Assembly (NCBI GenBank): GCA_900550825.1
Contig: URTZ01000026.1
Location: forward strand, 1-15,973
Source: an uncultured Collinsella sp.
GTDB taxonomy: Bacteria; Actinomycetota; Coriobacteriia; Coriobacteriales; Coriobacteriaceae
Direction of reading: 5' to 3'
DNA length: 15,973 nucleotides
The position numbers and the translations under genes were made by a program. The notes under the pieces were generated by a model. It worked only from the letters and a program-made list of their open reading frames with translations, was not told the DNA's origin and did no database searches. Positions 1 through 6,989 of this stretch are shown piece by piece. How positions within the stretch are numbered: the first letter of the stretch is position 1; every line of letters starts with the position of its first letter.

Positions 1-177
1 CACCAGGCGCACAAAGCGGGCAATTTCCTCGGCACTGAGGAGCTCATCGTGCGCACGAGGGGCCACGCCGTCGGCGGGCATGCAGTAAATGCAACGGAAA
101 TTGCACTTGTCAGTTACGGCAATGCGCAGGTAGTTGATGTCGCGGCCAAAACCATCATGTTGCACGTGCCCGTCCAC
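1..177 (-). CDS. moaA: GTP 3',8-cyclase MoaA, N-terminal part (runs off the left edge)
   Basis: This is the first 59 codons of a radical SAM protein. Residues 24-34 read KCNFRCIYCMP, so Cys25, Cys29 and Cys32 form the CxxxCxxC site that holds the SAM-cleaving 4Fe-4S cluster. The sequence just before it, DGFGRDINYLRIAVTD, and the CMP after the third Cys are typical of MoaA, which carries out the first step of molybdopterin biosynthesis from GTP. The start chosen is GTG at 177, because a GGAGG ribosome site lies 5 nt upstream (183-187). A second in-frame GTG at 165 is possible. A nearby ATGATG is in another frame. The C-terminal second cluster lies outside the window, so a MoaA-like radical SAM paralogue cannot be excluded. 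Confidence 0.85.
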   Translation of the reverse strand, partial: MDGHVQHDGFGRDINYLRIAVTDKCNFRCIYCMPADGVAPRAHDELLSAEEIARFVRLV

Positions 178-217
178 GCAGCCCTCCCCTCGCACAGCAA
201 TTTATTCTTCGGGAAAC

Positions 218-223
218 ATAATA
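218..223 (-). promoter_or_regulatory. Candidate -10 box for moaA
   Basis: On the minus strand this reads TATTAT, about 40 nt upstream of the GTG start of moaA. The hexamer 17 nt further upstream (TGTCGG-like) is a poor -35. This is a weak call from sequence alone. Confidence 0.3.
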
Positions 224-269
224 CCCCACAAGAGAATCGCGCCGACACGCGTACGACAGGACAGGCCAT

Positions 270-296
270 TCGAGCAAGAAGGGCTTCCCGAGCCCA
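270..296 (-). terminator. Possible short terminator hairpin downstream of the nuclease gene
   Basis: On the minus strand GGGCT-cggga-AGCCC forms a 5-bp GC stem, followed by TTCTTGCT. It lies downstream of palindrome copy A, between the nuclease gene and moaA. The stem is short and the T-tract is interrupted, so this is tentative. Confidence 0.3.
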
Positions 297-308
297 TCTT
301 CAGCATTC

Positions 309-372
309 AAACCGTCCCAACATTCGATGTTTTTCCCGATATTGGCAAAAACATCGAATGTTGGGACGGTTT
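309..372. repeat. Palindromic element, copy A (perfect 26-bp arms, 12-nt loop)
   Basis: The left arm (309-334) begins AAACCGTCCCAACATTCGAT and the right arm (347-372) is its exact reverse complement over 26 bp. They enclose the loop CCCGATATTGGC (335-346). A second copy with the same loop in the same orientation lies at 1548-1612, so the two bracket the nuclease gene at 410-1447. The element lies 37 nt past the stop codon of that gene. As RNA on either strand it would form a very stable hairpin. Confidence 0.9.
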
Positions 373-409
373 AGGTGTTCGCAGAGCTCGAAAGACGAGC
401 TAGACGCCC

Positions 410-1447
410 CTAGAGGCCGCCATTCCAGTGCCGAATCACGAATTCCCGCAGGTCATTCTGCCGTTTCTGAAACACCTCGCTTCGGTCGCATTTGAGACCC
501 ATAGCGAGCGCAATGGCATTCATCGCCCGGTGCAATTGCAGCTGATGGGCAAACTGAGTCCCAGTGAGGACGATCATCCTAAAGCCCAGCGCGCTCAGAA
601 CGGTCATACGCTCCGCGTCCGACGCGCTGCGCTGTTTATCAAGATGGTCCGAGCCGTTGTATTCAATCCCCGTACCGCTCGCAGGTGCATATACATCGAT
701 CTCGAAATACCCGGCCTTAGCGAGATATTTGAACTCGTTGGGAACATCGACCCGATGGTTGAGCTCAACCCTGGTGTACCCGAGCCCACCCTGGGAACGC
801 TTCGCGACGACCATGATTGCAGTGGCCGTCTCCATGGGCGACCGCGCGCCATCATGCACGCGCTTGAGCACGGCAGCCGCACGTGTAGCCCCCTGACGAG
901 ATCGATTTTCATCGCAATAAGCGATCAGGTCGGCAACGGTGTACCTCTGCCCCATCTCGATATAATCGTCTGTCGCCAGATGATTCAAATGGTATCGGGC
1001 GCAGATTTCATACCCATATTCCAGCTGCTCGGACTCGCTCATCCACGAACCCGCCTGTACGAAGCACATGGCCTCATCAACCACCAGAAGGCCTTCTGCT
1101 ACCTCGATAAGATGGTCCGAAGGAATGGGCGCCCCAAACACATGGCGTCGGAGACCCGCCGGCCGAGAGCGCTCGAAATCGAAGCTAACCAGCGTGTCAA
1201 TACGGTCGAGCTCCTCATGTGGGATGCCAAGTGAGGCCAGATAGTCGGTAACAATCTCGACCGCCGCAGATATTCTCAGCCCCTTGGCATCTAGTCCCAA
1301 TTTGGGCAAGCCCGCAGTCGGCTCCGCCTCGTCGGCAATCGAGTCCTCATCGTATAGGCTGCTTGCTCGCGAGAGCGGCTCGGACAGGCGCGCCACGTTG
1401 TGGTACAGCCAGGCAGTCTTATGGGACAGGACAATCGGCAGGTCCAT
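410..1447 (-). CDS. Vsr/DUF559-like PD-(D/E)XK nuclease-domain protein of unknown role
   Basis: The product is about 345 aa. The C-terminal third carries a Vsr/DUF559-like signature: SPMET with Glu206, then FEIDVYAP with Asp251, then GIEYNG with Glu262, then His268 and a following Arg-containing helix. Asn264 stands where related proteins usually have Asp (EYDG). The N-terminal opening LPIVLSHKTAWLYH resembles proteins annotated near AbiEi-type antitoxins in Coriobacteriia. The start is ATG at 1447, because GGAGGG lies 3 nt upstream. The frame is open further, to a TTG at 1516, but that start has no ribosome site. Base composition is lower in GC than in neighbouring genes, and palindromes lie on both sides, which suggests acquired DNA. 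Nuclease activity is inferred from motifs only, and the biological role is unknown. Confidence 0.7.
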   Translation of the reverse strand: MDLPIVLSHKTAWLYHNVARLSEPLSRASSLYDEDSIADEAEPTAGLPKLGLDAKGLRISAAVEIVTDYLASLGIPHEELDRIDTLVSFDFERSRPAGLRRHVFGAPIPSDHLIEVAEGLLVVDEAMCFVQAGSWMSESEQLEYGYEICARYHLNHLATDDYIEMGQRYTVADLIAYCDENRSRQGATRAAAVLKRVHDGARSPMETATAIMVVAKRSQGGLGYTRVELNHRVDVPNEFKYLAKAGYFEIDVYAPASGTGIEYNGSDHLDKQRSASDAERMTVLSALGFRMIVLTGTQFAHQLQLHRAMNAIALAMGLKCDRSEVFQKRQNDLREFVIRHWNGGL

Positions 1448-1547
1448 GAGCCCTCCAATGGGTCGGATAACCAACCTTATTCCCCTGCTCGCGGATTCGC
1501 ACACCTTCGCATGCAAGTTAGTGATTCCACCCGATCGGATGACAGAA

Positions 1548-1612
1548 AAACCGTCCCAACATTCGATGCTTTTCCCGATATTGGCAAAAAACGTCGAATG
1601 TTGGGACGGTTT
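1548..1612. repeat. Palindromic element, copy B (imperfect hairpin, same family as copy A)
   Basis: The first 19 bp of the arms (1548-1566 and 1594-1612) pair perfectly. The inner part has a G-T wobble and one mismatch before an A/T-rich end, with the loop CCCGATATTGGC at 1574-1585 identical to copy A. The outer arm AAACCGTCCCAACATTCGA is also identical to copy A. On the minus strand the hairpin is followed by TTTTT (1546-1550), so it could act as the intrinsic terminator of the ABC operon that ends at 1663. It lies 100 nt upstream of the ATG of the nuclease gene. Confidence 0.9.
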
Positions 1613-1662
1613 GAGGCGGGGTGAGGGACGCGGAGGGCCAGGTTCAACTGCGCCCCGGCGGG

Positions 1663-2496
1663 TTAATCCAACTCTTTCAAGCCATGTGCTAACTGCCAGT
1701 ACTCGCCGTGCTGGGCGAGCAGTTCCTCGTGGGTACCGCGCTCGATGATGCGGCCGTGCTCTAGGACCATGATGGCATCGGCATCGCGGACGGTGGACAG
1801 GCGGTGCGCGATCATAAACGTGGTGCGGCCGCGCATGATGCGGTCCATGCCACGTTCGATGAGCTTTTCGGTACGTGTGTCGATGCTCGAAGTTGCCTCG
1901 TCCAAGATGAGCACCGGCGGGTCGGCCACGGCCACGCGCGCAATGGCGAGCAGCTGGCGCTGGCCCTGCGACAGGTTGGCACCATCGGCCGTGACCGGCG
2001 TGTCGTAGCCTCTAGGCAGGCGGCGGATAAACGAGTCGGCGCAGGCGGCCTCGGCAGCGGCGCGCACCTCCTCGTCGGTCGCGTCGAGCTTGCCAAAGCG
2101 GATGTTCTGCGCAATGGTGCCGCTAAACAGGTGCGTATCCTGCAGCACAATGCCCAGCGAGCCGCGCAGACTAGCCTTGGCGATATGCTTGACGTCGATG
2201 CCGTCGTACGTGATCTCACCGCCATCGACCTCGTAGAAGCGGTTGATGAGGTTGGTAATGGTCGTCTTTCCGGCACCCGTGGAGCCAACAAACGCGATCT
2301 TCTGCCCCGGCTTGGCAAACAGGTTGAGGTCCGCGAGCACACGGGTGCCGGGCACGTAGGAAAAGTCCACGGCATGGAAGCGCACGTCGCCGGCAAGTGG
2401 CACCAGGCCCGTGACAAGCTCGGTACCGTCGGCGCTCACCGCGCGGCCCGACTCGTCAACGGCGGCAACATCATGCAGGTGCCCGTATGCGCCCAC
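1663..2496 (-). CDS. ABC exporter subunit 2, ATPase-domain part downstream of an in-frame amber codon
   Basis: These 277 codons continue in the same frame as the membrane-domain ORF at 2500-3561 and are separated from it only by TAG and one Gly codon. The part contains a complete ATP-binding domain. It has Walker A GSTGAGKTT (71-79), Q-loop Gln120, signature LSQGQ (175-179), Walker B VLILDE with catalytic Glu200, and switch His231. The catalytic residues are canonical, while the signature has Gln for the usual first Gly. A GTG at 2496 has GAAGG 7 nt upstream, so the domain could be made separately by reinitiation after the amber codon. Otherwise it is the 3' half of a pseudogene. The intact protein would be about 632 aa, a normal length for an ABC exporter half-transporter. 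Confidence 0.75.
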   Translation of the reverse strand: MGAYGHLHDVAAVDESGRAVSADGTELVTGLVPLAGDVRFHAVDFSYVPGTRVLADLNLFAKPGQKIAFVGSTGAGKTTITNLINRFYEVDGGEITYDGIDVKHIAKASLRGSLGIVLQDTHLFSGTIAQNIRFGKLDATDEEVRAAAEAACADSFIRRLPRGYDTPVTADGANLSQGQRQLLAIARVAVADPPVLILDEATSSIDTRTEKLIERGMDRIMRGRTTFMIAHRLSTVRDADAIMVLEHGRIIERGTHEELLAQHGEYWQLAHGLKELD

Positions 2497-2499
2497 GCC

Positions 2500-2502
2500 C
2501 TA
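2500..2502 (-). other. In-frame amber (TAG) codon interrupting ABC exporter subunit 2
   Basis: On the minus strand the frame reads W-K-I-P-E-G-TAG-G-V-G-A-Y-G. The reading frame is unchanged on both sides and the protein family runs straight through. A single base change from GAG or CAG would explain the TAG. Reinitiation at GTG 2496, amber suppression, a real null mutation or a sequencing error are all possible. Confidence 0.85.
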
Positions 2503-3561
2503 ACCTTCGGGAATCTTCCACGCCCACGCGGCGTCGCCCGTCTGTACCAGCTCAACGCAGCCCTCATCCACCTCGGGCTCAAGATCCATGGCGGCAAACA
2601 GGCGCTCGGCGCCGGCCAGCGCGTTGAGCAAGAAGTTGCCCAGCTGCGTAAACTGATTGATGGGCATGGCGGCCTGACGCACAAAGACCAGGTAGCTTGC
2701 GAGCGCACCTACATCGGCCAGACCGTTGATGCAGAGCATGCCGCCTGCCACGGCGACGATGGCATAGTTGACGTAGCCAATCACGACGGTCATGGGCACC
2801 ATGGAGTTGGCATAGCTCACGGCGGCGGTGCCGGTGCGGCGAAGCTCGTCGTTGCGGCAGGTGAAGCCGGCGACATTCGCTGCCTCACGGTTAAAGACCT
2901 TGATGACCTTTTGGCCCGAGACCATTTCTTCGATATATCCGTCCAGGTCGCCAAGCGATGCCTGCTGGGCAGCAAAGAAACGCTTAGAGCGCGTGCCCGA
3001 GTAGCGCGCATACAGCACAATGGCCGCATCGCACACGAGTGTGATAATCGTGAGCTGCCAGTTAAGGATGATGAGCATAGCCGTGGTGCCCACAACCTGA
3101 ATGGCGGCCTGAATCACGTTGGCAAAGCTGTTGTTAAGCGCCTCGGAGACGGTGTCGACGTCGTTGGTGAAAAAACTCATGATGTCGCCCGAGCGCGTGC
3201 TGTCAAAATAACTGAGCGGCAGCGTCTGGATGTGCGCGAACAGGTCGCGGCGAATATCGGACACCACGTGTTGGGCCGCGCGCACCATAATCTGCGAGTA
3301 GCCCAGGGCCGAGAGCACGCCCGCAGCGTAGATGATCGCCGTCAGGATGACCTGCTTGGCAAGCAGTTCCTCCCCGCCCGTGGCCAAACCGTTAACGATG
3401 GGGCGCACCATGTAGGTGCCGGCGAGGCTCGCGATGGCGGCGACGGAGGCGAGCACGCCCACCGCGAGCAACGAGAACTTGGCATGCCCCATGTAGGAGA
3501 GCAAGCGGCGTACAGTGCGCTTGAGGTCGGCCGGGCGTGCTTGGGCTGCGGTCTTAGGCAT
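2500..3561 (-). CDS. ABC exporter subunit 2, membrane-domain part ending at an amber codon
   Basis: This 353-aa ORF is the type I exporter membrane domain of a half-transporter. Hydrophobic segments lie near residues 29-50, 70-95, 147-166, 168-186, 254-276 and 284-300. A coupling region typical of the family (RSGDIMSFFTNDVDTV) starts near residue 123. The ORF ends at TAG just before the linker to the ATPase domain, which continues in the same frame at 1663-2496. The start is ATG at 3561. It overlaps the end of the upstream ABC gene by 8 nt (ATGCCTAA), with a G-rich ribosome site upstream, so translation is probably coupled. Without its ATPase domain this protein could not power transport. It would need the separate downstream domain. 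Confidence 0.8.
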   Translation of the reverse strand: MPKTAAQARPADLKRTVRRLLSYMGHAKFSLLAVGVLASVAAIASLAGTYMVRPIVNGLATGGEELLAKQVILTAIIYAAGVLSALGYSQIMVRAAQHVVSDIRRDLFAHIQTLPLSYFDSTRSGDIMSFFTNDVDTVSEALNNSFANVIQAAIQVVGTTAMLIILNWQLTIITLVCDAAIVLYARYSGTRSKRFFAAQQASLGDLDGYIEEMVSGQKVIKVFNREAANVAGFTCRNDELRRTGTAAVSYANSMVPMTVVIGYVNYAIVAVAGGMLCINGLADVGALASYLVFVRQAAMPINQFTQLGNFLLNALAGAERLFAAMDLEPEVDEGCVELVQTGDAAWAWKIPEG

Positions 3562-5383
3562 GGCGCTCACCCCCTTCCAAGGGTGATCCGCATGCGACGG
3601 AGGAAAACGGATCATTCGCGCAACCATCGACGTTGCCATCGCCGGCGTCCGCGTTCCCCGCAAACTCCATCTGCGAGGCGTAAATCTCCTGGTATATGTT
3701 GTCGCCCGCCAGCAGTTCCTCGTGCGTGCCCACGCCGTGGACACGACCGTCGTCCAACACCACAATGCGATCGGCATCCATGACGCTCGCGATACGCTGG
3801 GCGATGATGAGCACGGTCGTATCGGGAATCTGAGCGATATGCTCGCGGATCTTGGCGTCGGTCGCCATATCGACCGCGCTCGTCGAGTCATCAAAAATGA
3901 GCACACGCGGATGCTTGAGCAGCGTGCGCGCGATGCACAGGCGCTGCTTCTGCCCGCCCGAGACGCCGGCGCCACCCTGGCCCAGCTCGCCATCGAGCCC
4001 GCCGATGCGGTCCAGGAACTCGTCCACACACGCCGCACGGCAGGCACGCAGCAGCTCCTCGTCGGTGGCATCGGGCGCGCCCCACTGCAGGTTCTCGCGC
4101 ACGGTGCCCGTAAACAGCACGTTCTTTTGCAACACGATGCCCACGGCATCGCGCAGGGCAACAAGGTCGTGGTCGCGTACGTCTCGTCCGCCCACCAGCA
4201 CGGCGCCCTCGGTGGCGTCGTACAGGCGCGCGATGAGCTGCACGAGCGAGCTCTTGCCCGAGCCCGTGCCGCCGAGCACACCCACCGTGGAGCCGGGCTC
4301 GATGCGAAGGTCGATATGCTCGAGCACGTCCTCGGCAGCATCCGCGCGGTACTTAAACGACACGTCGCGAAACTCGACACTCCCGTCGGCCACCTCGCAT
4401 ACAGCCGCATCGGCAGCGGGCGCTTGGATAAGCGACCGCTCGTCAATCACCCGCGAGATGCGCTCCACACTGGCAAGTGCGCGCGTGAGCAGCAAAAACA
4501 CGTTGGATATCATCATGAGCGAGTTCATGATCAGCAGCACGTAGCTCATAAAGCCCGTGAGCGAGCCCACGCCCAGCTCGCCGGCAAGGATCATGCGGCC
4601 GCCGATCCACAGAATGGAAAGCGCGGCAACGTACATTGACAGTTGAAACACCGGCAGGTTGAGCACGGCGTTGCCAAAGGTCTTTGTGGCGGTGTGCGCA
4701 AGCTCAGCATTGACGGTGTCGAACTTGGCCTGCTCGTGCTCGGCGCGCACGTAGGCTTTGACGGCACGCACGGCGGTGAGGTCTTCCTGCACCACGCCGT
4801 TGAGGTGGTCCATCGAAGTTTGGAGCTGGCGGTAGAGCGGACTCACTCGCCAGGTGATAACGCCGAGCACGATCGCCAGCACGGGCAGGATGATCGCAAA
4901 GACCGTGGCGAGCGGGCGCGACAGCATTAGCGCATAGATAAGGCCGACGATAAGGGTCACAGGGCCGCGCACCATGGGGCGAAAGCCGTTGCCGATGGCG
5001 TTTTGGATGACGGTGATGTCGGTGGTCATGCGGGTGACAAGCGAGCTGGCGTCGTAGTTGTCCAGGTTGCCAAAGGCGAGCGTCTGGATCTTGCGATACT
5101 CGGTCTCGCGCAGATTGGCGCCCAGACCCGAGGCAACGCGGGCGGATGTGCGGGCATAGCCCAGGCCAAGTACCAGCGAACATGCGGCGCATACCAACAT
5201 ATACGTGCCCTGCAACAGCATGTAGTTGATGTCGCCCGCGGGCACGCCCACATCGATGATATTTGCCATGATGACCGGGATAAACAGCTCGAGCGCCGTC
5301 TCGGCCGTCACAAAGAGCACGCCGAGCATGGCATCGCGGCGGTATGCCCCCAGATAGGAAAACAAAATCTTGAGATTGCGCAC
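3554..5383 (-). CDS. ABC exporter subunit 1 (degenerate-site half of a heterodimeric exporter)
   Basis: The product is 609 aa with an exporter-type membrane domain (about residues 15-305, six hydrophobic segments) fused to an ATPase domain. The ATPase domain has Walker A GGTGSGKS (371-378), Q-loop Gln419, signature VSGGQ (474-478) and Walker B VLIFDD (494-499). Asp499 replaces the catalytic Glu, and Gln529 replaces the switch His. That pattern marks the degenerate partner of heterodimeric multidrug-type exporters such as TM287/288, LmrCD and BmrCD. Subunit 2, encoded next, supplies the canonical catalytic residues. The start is GTG at 5383, with AGGGGA about 9 nt upstream. The last 35 or so residues extend past the domain, and residues 590-600 are encoded by a dispersed 31-nt hairpin repeat. 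The substrate is unknown, with drugs, peptides or lipids possible. Confidence 0.9.
   Translation of the reverse strand: MRNLKILFSYLGAYRRDAMLGVLFVTAETALELFIPVIMANIIDVGVPAGDINYMLLQGTYMLVCAACSLVLGLGYARTSARVASGLGANLRETEYRKIQTLAFGNLDNYDASSLVTRMTTDITVIQNAIGNGFRPMVRGPVTLIVGLIYALMLSRPLATVFAIILPVLAIVLGVITWRVSPLYRQLQTSMDHLNGVVQEDLTAVRAVKAYVRAEHEQAKFDTVNAELAHTATKTFGNAVLNLPVFQLSMYVAALSILWIGGRMILAGELGVGSLTGFMSYVLLIMNSLMMISNVFLLLTRALASVERISRVIDERSLIQAPAADAAVCEVADGSVEFRDVSFKYRADAAEDVLEHIDLRIEPGSTVGVLGGTGSGKSSLVQLIARLYDATEGAVLVGGRDVRDHDLVALRDAVGIVLQKNVLFTGTVRENLQWGAPDATDEELLRACRAACVDEFLDRIGGLDGELGQGGAGVSGGQKQRLCIARTLLKHPRVLIFDDSTSAVDMATDAKIREHIAQIPDTTVLIIAQRIASVMDADRIVVLDDGRVHGVGTHEELLAGDNIYQEIYASQMEFAGNADAGDGNVDGCANDPFSSVACGSPLEGGERHA
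3584..3614 (-). repeat. 31-nt hairpin repeat, copy 1, inside the coding tail of ABC subunit 1
   Basis: Read on the minus strand it begins TGATCCGTTTTCCTCCGTC and ends CGGATCA, so the ends pair as TGATCCG/CGGATCA. The sequence at 9830-9860 on the plus strand has the same length and differs only in the five bases just before the right arm. In this copy the repeat is translated as residues 590-600 of ABC subunit 1. Confidence 0.75.
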
Positions 5384-5424
5384 GCAGGTTCATCCCCTAT
5401 CAAACGTTGTTCGCAAACCCACGT

Positions 5425-5452
5425 ATTATGGCGCGCCGTGCGGCGGTGTCAA
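5425..5452 (-). promoter_or_regulatory. Promoter of the ABC exporter operon
   Basis: On the minus strand a perfect -35 TTGACA (5447-5452) is followed by a 16-nt GC-rich spacer and the -10 CATAAT (5425-5430). Transcription should begin near 5418, giving a leader of about 35 nt before the GTG at 5383. Confidence 0.7.
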
Positions 5453-5571
5453 GTGCTCCGAAATCGATTTCTGCAAGGCTAGTGCAGGCGCCATGCTCAC
5501 AGGGCGCACGTCCGTATTCAATTGGAAATGAACGCGAGCGTGACTTTTTCGCCCCACTGCCAACATAAACC

Positions 5572-5602
5572 TTGACTCTATAATCGTTGTAGGGTTTTCA
5601 CT
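5572..5602 (+). promoter_or_regulatory. MerR-type promoter in front of the MATE gene
   Basis: A -35 TTGACT (5572-5577) is followed by the imperfect dyad CTATAATCGTTGTAG (5578-5592), then GGGTT, then a -10-like TTCACT (5597-5602). The spacer is 19 nt. A 19-20 nt spacer filled by a dyad is the hallmark of promoters that MerR-family activators untwist. No MerR gene is in the window. A perfect TATAAT at 5579-5584 inside the dyad could instead be the -10 of an ordinary promoter, but its upstream -35 region is poor. Confidence 0.5.
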
Positions 5603-5642
5603 ACACTGGTAGCAAAACAAACCCAGCCAGAAAGCCCCACCT

Positions 5643-6989
5643 ATGGAACACGACCTCACACGCGGCAATGTCCTCAAGACCATCGCGGTCTTCGCCCTGC
5701 CCTATATGCTCTCGTACTTTTTGCAGATGCTCTACGGCATGGCTGACCTGTACTTTATCGGACAGTTTAGCGGCGCCGCCGGCATCACCGCCGTGGGCAA
5801 CGGCGCGCAGACGCTCTATATCATTACCGTGACGCTCGTGGGCCTGGCCATGGGAACGACCGTCATCGTCGGCCACGCCGTGGGTTCGCGCCGCTTCGAT
5901 CGCGCCGAGGCCGCCATCGGCAACACCATCACGCTCTTTATGGGTGTCTCGGTAGTACTGGCCGCGTTCTTGCTCGCGCTGTGCCCGCAGATCGTGGCAC
6001 TCATCGGCACGCCGGCCGAAGCCGTCGAGGGCACTGCCGCCTACCTGCGCATCTGCTTTATCGGCATTCCGTGCATCGCTGCGTACAACATCCTTTCGGC
6101 CATCTTTCGCGGCCTGGGCGATTCGCGCTCACCCATGTACGTGATCGGCGTGGCGTGCATCATCAACATCGCGCTCGACTTTCTGTTTATTGGCCATATG
6201 GGGCTCGGCCCCGTGGGCGCGGCGCTCGGCACGGTGATCGCACAGACGGCAAGCGTTGCCCTCGCACTCGTGTGGCTCAAGAGTCGCCGCACGCATATCC
6301 ACCTCAAACGCAGCGACCTGCGCCCCCAGCCCGAGGTGCTCGGCAGCATCCTTAAAATCGGCGTACCCGTGGCCGTGCAGGACGGCTGCATTCAGATAGC
6401 GTTTATGTTCATCACCGTTATTGCCAACCACCGCGGCCTGGTCGACGCCGCCGCCGTGGGCCTGGTCGAGAAAATGATAAGCTTTTTATTCATCGTGCCG
6501 AGTTCCATGGGCGCCACCGTCAGCGCGCTCACAGCGCAAAACGCCGGCGCGGGCAAGGGCGACCGCGCACGTCAGGTGCTCAAAGACGCCATGACCATCT
6601 CGGTGGTGTACGGCTGTCTGATCACGGCGCTCATGTGGCTGGTGGCACCGGCGTTTCTCGGCTTTTTTGCCAAGGACGCCGCAGTGGTCGCAGCCGGCAC
6701 CGGCTATATGCGCAGCTATATTTTCGATGCGATCTTCGCCGGCATTCACATTTGCTTTAGCGGCTTTTTCGCCGCGTACGGCAAGAGTTACATCGGCTTT
6801 GCGCATAACGTGCTGGCCGTGGCACTCATTCGCGTGCCGGGCGCGTGGCTGCTGTCGAACGCCTATTCCGACACGCTGTTTCCCATGGGTATCGCCTCGC
6901 CGTGCGGGTCAATTCTATCTGCAGTCATTTGCGTGGTGGCGTTTACGGTGCTCAACCGCCGCGGCACTTTTGACAAGCTCGTGGCGTAG
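5643..6989 (+). CDS. MATE family multidrug/cation antiporter
   Basis: The product is 448 aa with about 12 hydrophobic segments, the usual length and topology of MATE exporters (Na+- or H+-coupled efflux at the cytoplasmic membrane). The N-terminus has the family pattern of a short polar start, GNVLKTIAVFALPYMLSYF, and then MADLYFIGQF. The two six-helix halves meet near residues 215-240. The motif AIFRGLGDSRSPMYV near residue 156 is typical of the NorM/DinF-like bacterial group. This is the only plus-strand gene of any size here. It starts with ATG at 5643 about 40 nt downstream of the -10 and has only a weak purine-rich ribosome site (AGAAAG). A MerR-type promoter upstream suggests drug-induced expression. 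The substrate cannot be told from the sequence. Confidence 0.92.
   Translation: MEHDLTRGNVLKTIAVFALPYMLSYFLQMLYGMADLYFIGQFSGAAGITAVGNGAQTLYIITVTLVGLAMGTTVIVGHAVGSRRFDRAEAAIGNTITLFMGVSVVLAAFLLALCPQIVALIGTPAEAVEGTAAYLRICFIGIPCIAAYNILSAIFRGLGDSRSPMYVIGVACIINIALDFLFIGHMGLGPVGAALGTVIAQTASVALALVWLKSRRTHIHLKRSDLRPQPEVLGSILKIGVPVAVQDGCIQIAFMFITVIANHRGLVDAAAVGLVEKMISFLFIVPSSMGATVSALTAQNAGAGKGDRARQVLKDAMTISVVYGCLITALMWLVAPAFLGFFAKDAAVVAAGTGYMRSYIFDAIFAGIHICFSGFFAAYGKSYIGFAHNVLAVALIRVPGAWLLSNAYSDTLFPMGIASPCGSILSAVICVVAFTVLNRRGTFDKLVA

Noticed and set aside
428..1234. Plus-strand open frame opposite the nuclease gene
   Set aside because: The minus-strand frame has the nuclease motifs and a ribosome site. 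The plus-strand frame shows neither.
1804..3783. Plus-strand open frame of 659 codons opposite the ABC genes
   Set aside because: It is rich in His, Gly, Val and Ala with no domain, and it mirrors the codon pattern of the ABC exporter on the other strand. Long antisense frames are expected in GC-rich genes.
2500..4446. Minus-strand frame extending the ABC subunit 2 ORF upstream to 4446
   Set aside because: The part above 3561 is Arg/Ser/Ala-rich out-of-frame reading of subunit 1. The family sequence begins at MPKTAAQ (3561).
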